NCBI GenBank assembly: GCA_050252075.1
Contig: JBFWLP010000064.1
Coordinates: 1-19,467 of the forward strand
Reading direction: 5' to 3'
DNA: 19,467 nucleotides
Origin: JAAYGT01 sp050252075
GTDB lineage: Bacteria > Pseudomonadota > Gammaproteobacteria > Burkholderiales > Burkholderiaceae_B
Both the position numbers and the translations under genes were made by a program. Under the pieces are notes generated by a model, which did not search any database, was not told the origin of the DNA, and saw only the letters and a list, made by a program, of their open reading frames with translations. Below are positions 17,072-19,467 of the stretch, piece after piece. Numbering within the stretch: position 1 is the stretch's first letter; each line of letters begins with the position of its first letter.

Positions 17072-18229
17072 TCACGCCGGAACGAACTGTCGTCCGGCAC
17101 GCGTTCGGGCAATAATGGTTTGCATGATCTGGGCCGTGCCGTCGCCGATCTGGAACCCCAGGACATCGCGCAGGCGTTGTTCCATCACACCGTTGTCATA
17201 GCCGCCGTGACCAAAACACAGCAAGCATTGATGCACCACGTCGTAGGCCAGTTTCGGGCCCCACCACTTGGCCATGCCCGCTTCAGCGGTATGCGGCAAC
17301 CCCTGATCTTTCAGCCACAACCCTTGCAGACACAGCAGGCGTGCACCTTCGACTTCGGTGTCGTAGCGGGCGAGCGGATGGGTAACCCCCTGAAAGGCGG
17401 ACAGCGGTTTTCCAAACGCCTCGCGCTCGGTGATGTAGCGCCAGGTTTCTTCGAGCGCCACACGAGCCACAGCCAGACACTGCAGGCCGATCAGCGAACG
17501 CGAAAAATCAAACCCATGCATGACTTGTACAAAACCTTTGTTTTCATCTCCAAGGCGGTGATCCACCGGAACACGCACGTTTTCAAAGAAAATGGAACCA
17601 CGCCCAATGGCCCGCTGCCCGTGGCAGTTGAAACGGTTAGTGGTGATACCCGGCGTGTCCATGGGCACCAGCAAGGCCGTCACCCCGTGCGCCATAGACT
17701 CGGGCGTACCGGTACGCCCGAACACCACTGCAATATCGGCCTGATCGGCCGCTGAAATGGACGTTTTTTCGCCATTGATCACGTAGTGGTCACCATCGCG
17801 CTCGATGCGCAGACGTATATTGGCCGCATCCGACCCCCCTCGCGGTTCCGTCAGTGCAATACTGCAAATGGCGTCGCCGGCCACCAGTTTCTGCAGCCAG
17901 GGCTCAACCACCTGTGGGTTGCCGTATTTGGACAAAATTTGCCCGTTCAATGACGCCAGCAGGTTCAGGTAGGAAAAACTGAGATCGGCACGGGCAATTT
18001 CCTCGTGGATCACGCCGGCGGCAATGCAGCTCATGCCCAGGCCGCCGTGCGCCTCGGGAAGCTCGGGACAAATAAAGCCAAGAGCACCCATTTCGCGCAG
18101 CAGGGAGCGGCTCAACTCACGCGTACCGTCACGCTCCAGAAACCCCGGCGCCACACGCTCGGTGGCAAAACGGCGTACCGTGTCTGCCAGCGCCTGCAAC
18201 TCGTCGTTGACATAGGGATTCGGACTCAT
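17072..18229 (-). CDS. aliB: Acyl-CoA dehydrogenase, probable cyclohexanecarboxyl-CoA dehydrogenase
   Basis: A 385-residue flavoprotein of the acyl-CoA dehydrogenase family. Landmarks are ALTEPRGGSDAANI (FAD-contacting loop), NGEKTSISAADQAD, the REAFGKPLSAFQ helix and CFGHGGYDNGVMEQRLRD near the C terminus. In the usual YEGT motif of the catalytic base, this protein has IGDGT, so Asp363 replaces Glu. Together with AliA- and BadK-like neighbours this points to AliB, which oxidises cyclohexanecarboxyl-CoA to the 1-ene. Electrons would go to an electron-transfer flavoprotein encoded elsewhere. I use the ATG at 18229; a TTG at 18253 would add eight residues and fall inside the operator. The ribosome site is weak (GGTG). 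It is the first operon gene, just downstream of a strong promoter/operator. Confidence 0.83.
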   Translation of the reverse strand: MSPNPYVNDELQALADTVRRFATERVAPGFLERDGTRELSRSLLREMGALGFICPELPEAHGGLGMSCIAAGVIHEEIARADLSFSYLNLLASLNGQILSKYGNPQVVEPWLQKLVAGDAICSIALTEPRGGSDAANIRLRIERDGDHYVINGEKTSISAADQADIAVVFGRTGTPESMAHGVTALLVPMDTPGITTNRFNCHGQRAIGRGSIFFENVRVPVDHRLGDENKGFVQVMHGFDFSRSLIGLQCLAVARVALEETWRYITEREAFGKPLSAFQGVTHPLARYDTEVEGARLLCLQGLWLKDQGLPHTAEAGMAKWWGPKLAYDVVHQCLLCFGHGGYDNGVMEQRLRDVLGFQIGDGTAQIMQTIIARTRAGRQFVPA

Positions 18230-18244
18230 GTCTGCACCATTTAT

Positions 18245-18266
18245 ATAAGACAATATGTTGTCTTAT
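18245..18266. promoter_or_regulatory. Inverted-repeat operator at the catabolic operon promoter
   Basis: ATAAGACAA (18245-18253) and TTGTCTTAT (18258-18266) are perfect 9-bp inverted arms around a 4-bp centre (TATG). The dyad overlaps the last two bases of the -10 box and covers the likely transcription start, ending 15 bp before the dehydrogenase ATG. The position is that of a repressor site. The convergent MarR-family protein is the natural candidate. Confidence 0.65.
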
Positions 18267-18293
18267 TGTAGGTATCAGGCCTGGAAATAACAA
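18265..18293 (-). promoter_or_regulatory. Sigma70-type promoter of the catabolic operon
   Basis: On the minus strand, TTGTTA (18293-18288), a 17-bp spacer and TACAAT (18270-18265) form a good sigma70-like promoter reading toward the acyl-CoA dehydrogenase gene. Four of six -35 bases and five of six -10 bases match consensus. It is the only strong promoter seen for the eight-gene run and is overlapped by the inverted repeat. Confidence 0.6.
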
Positions 18294-18349
18294 CCATTCC
18301 ATGCGTTCCAAATCTAGGTATTTATACTGATAAGATAAACAAATACCTT

Positions 18350-18387
18350 AAAAAAGAAAGCCACTGGCAATCTCAGTGGCTAAAAAA
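18350..18387 (-). terminator. Intrinsic-type terminator, leftward
   Basis: AGCCACTG (18359-18366) and CAGTGGCT (18374-18381) form a perfect 8-bp stem with a 7-nt loop. Read on the minus strand it is preceded by six T and followed by TTCTTTTTT, as in a rho-independent terminator. It would stop leftward transcription before it reaches the operon promoter. No obvious leftward gene ends here, so it is an insulator, a relic or the end of an unrecognised small RNA. Confidence 0.55.
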
Positions 18388-18468
18388 TTAAAGTAAACAT
18401 GTTTCTTCTTTATCGTAAGAAGAAGCATATGTTCATAGACAAATAATTTTCAAGCATCTGGAAAACAA

Positions 18469-18510
18469 CTATGCTTGACGCCACAGATACTATGCTGTGA
18501 TCCACAGATA
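18469..18510. repeat. Two tandem 21-bp repeats upstream of the MazG-like gene
   Basis: Two adjacent units share CTATGCT-N5-CCACAGATA, at 18469-18489 and 18490-18510, with 16 of 21 positions identical; all differences are in the five central bases. The exact two-turn spacing puts both copies on the same helix face. They end 47 bp before the ATG of the pyrophosphohydrolase, so they may be paired regulator sites. Confidence 0.6.
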
Positions 18511-18557
18511 CCAAGACTGCCCCCCTTCTGCCGCCACACTTCGCCGAAAATCCATCC

Positions 18558-18908
18558 ATGACCGATACGCTCCGATCCCTTAGCCAGCAACAACACGAAT
18601 TCGCAAAAGAGCGCGAGTGGGAGCAGTTCCACTCACCCAAGAATTTGGCCTCTGCACTGATCGTAGAGGCAGCAGAGCTGCTGGAGCATTTTCAATGGAT
18701 GACGGAAGAACAAAGCCGCACGCTCCCGCCTGAAAAGCGCGAGGCTGTTGGCAGTGAAATTGCCGATGTACTCCTTTACCTCATCCAGCTAAGTAATGTG
18801 CTTGGCATCGACCCTGTGAAAGCCGCGCAGGCCAAGATAAAAATCAATTCGCAAAAATACCCTGTCGAGCTCGCCAAGGGCAACAGCACGAAATACGATC
18901 AGCGGTAA
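18558..18908 (+). CDS. MazG-like nucleotide pyrophosphohydrolase
   Basis: A 116-residue all-alpha NTP pyrophosphohydrolase of the MazG/RS21-C6 (dCTPase) type, expected to cleave nucleoside triphosphates, often non-canonical ones, to monophosphate and pyrophosphate. The Mg2+-binding pattern is complete: EAAELLEHFQW gives Glu37 and Glu40, and SEIADVLLY gives Glu67 and Asp70. FAKEREWEQFHSPKNLA (15-31) is typical of this small single-domain group, and KYP near 100-102 is a common end motif. The length is normal. It lies 22 bp upstream of a DUF2075-type gene on the same strand, so the two are probably one operon. Its function may be nucleotide-pool control for that partner, possibly in phage defence; this is inference. 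Confidence 0.88.
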   Translation: MTDTLRSLSQQQHEFAKEREWEQFHSPKNLASALIVEAAELLEHFQWMTEEQSRTLPPEKREAVGSEIADVLLYLIQLSNVLGIDPVKAAQAKIKINSQKYPVELAKGNSTKYDQR

Positions 18909-18930
18909 TTAACCCAGGACAGGTGCAGCG

Positions 18931-19467
18931 GTGATTATCTACCAAGCCAGCAAAAGGGAATTTCTTCACCACACGCTACGTGAAGATATCGAGCAGATCA
19001 TGCTTAGCCATATCCGCCATGCGGGCGTCGCCGGTGGCGGGGAAAGTGAAGTGCGCTCGTGGCGAAGCTCGCTGTTTGAAATGGCTAAAGTGCTGCAGGA
19101 TGAAGAAATTCCGGACGATGCAGGAATCGCCATTGAGTATCAGCTACCGCGCAGTTCACAACGCATCGATTTCATGATCACCGGCGAAGATGAAACGGGC
19201 TTGCCAAAAGTAGTGATCGTCGAATTGAAGCAATGGTCTGGTTCCCGTCACAGCACCAAAGACGGGGTCGTCTGGGCACGACGCGGCGGCCGCACCACCG
19301 AGACCGAAGGGGCCCATCCTTCCTATCAGGCCTGGTCGTATGCTGCACGGCTTGAAGATCTGAACGCCGCCGTCCACGAACAAGGCATTCGTCTTCAACC
19401 TTGCGCCTACCTGCACAATCATTCTCGCGACGGCCAGATCGACCATCCGCTCTATGCACCCCACATC
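18931..19467 (+). CDS. DUF2075-type nuclease/helicase protein, N-terminal part (runs off window)
   Basis: The first 179 residues of a longer protein are present and the frame is still open at the window end. The start is GTG at 18931, with an AGG seven bases upstream, and reads VIIYQASKREFL, the usual beginning of this family. The segment contains a likely PD-(D/E)xK nuclease core: RIDFMI (Asp80) and VVIVELKQW (Glu98, Lys100). PDDAGIAIEYQLP and HPSYQAWSYAARLEDLN are strongly family-like. Full-length members normally continue into a P-loop DUF2075 (schlafen-like) helicase domain, which is not visible here. It would act on nucleic acid in the cytoplasm. The pairing with the MazG-like enzyme suggests a two-gene accessory or defence module. 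Confidence 0.8.
   Translation, partial: MIIYQASKREFLHHTLREDIEQIMLSHIRHAGVAGGGESEVRSWRSSLFEMAKVLQDEEIPDDAGIAIEYQLPRSSQRIDFMITGEDETGLPKVVIVELKQWSGSRHSTKDGVVWARRGGRTTETEGAHPSYQAWSYAARLEDLNAAVHEQGIRLQPCAYLHNHSRDGQIDHPLYAPHI

Larger units (their letters stand above)
18230..18557. other. AT-rich spacer between the catabolic operon and the MazG/DUF2075 pair
   Basis: No convincing gene lies in this 328-bp stretch between divergent genes. It is much richer in A and T than the flanks. From left to right it holds the operon operator and promoter, an intrinsic-type terminator facing left, a second long hairpin (arms 18399-18410 and 18417-18428) and a tandem 21-bp repeat (18469-18510). The composition change suggests an insertion junction, but no integrase or direct-repeat ends are visible. 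Confidence 0.6.

Noticed and set aside
18499..18507. DnaA-box-like TGATCCACA in the tandem repeat
   Set aside because: There is only one imperfect box, the other repeat copy does not preserve it, and no origin-associated genes are present.
18410..18640. Small minus-strand frame (76 codons) ending close to the leftward terminator
   Set aside because: It overlaps the start of the MazG-like gene on the opposite strand, has an unusual Cys/Ser-rich translation and no ribosome site was seen. The nearby terminator kept it in mind but is not enough.

Overview
The window is about 19.5 kb of GC-rich DNA with densely packed genes and short or overlapping intergenic junctions. Protein types and gene style suggest a Burkholderiales betaproteobacterium, perhaps Alcaligenaceae. 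That is an inference from protein character; there is no rRNA or other marker to confirm it.

Left block (87-6143, minus strand): a medium/long-chain-type acyl-CoA synthetase is followed by a compact housekeeping string of yajQ, nnr (bifunctional NAD(P)HX epimerase/dehydratase), a HAD-family phosphatase, tadA and ldcA. Junctions here range from small overlaps to 31 bp, so much of it is probably co-transcribed. An MFS permease gene (6244-7497, plus) diverges from the synthetase.

Middle (7583-10028, plus strand): a TauE/SafE-type exporter and an exported metallo-beta-lactamase-fold hydrolase form a likely two-gene operon. A MarR-family regulator follows, with a perfect 16-bp palindrome in its promoter region.

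Catabolic operon (18229 down to 10052, minus strand): acyl-CoA dehydrogenase, acyl-CoA ligase, enoyl-CoA hydratase, then a complete branched-chain-amino-acid-type ABC importer (two permeases, two ATPases, periplasmic binding protein). The ligase and hydratase closely resemble, from memory, AliA and BadK of Rhodopseudomonas palustris, and the dehydrogenase fits AliB. The best reading is uptake of cyclohexanecarboxylate or a related alicyclic acid, CoA activation, alpha/beta dehydrogenation and hydration. The next two steps of the known route (BadH, BadI) are not in the window. A good sigma70-like promoter overlaps a strong inverted repeat just before the first gene. The convergent MarR gene at the far end of the operon is the obvious candidate repressor (BadR-like).

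Right edge (18230-19467): an AT-rich spacer holds two hairpins and a tandem 21-bp repeat. It is followed by a MazG-like nucleotide pyrophosphohydrolase and the N-terminal part of a DUF2075-type nuclease/helicase protein that runs off the window. This pair looks like accessory, possibly defence-related, DNA and is the least explained part of the window. I saw no rRNA, tRNA, IS element, integrase or CRISPR array.
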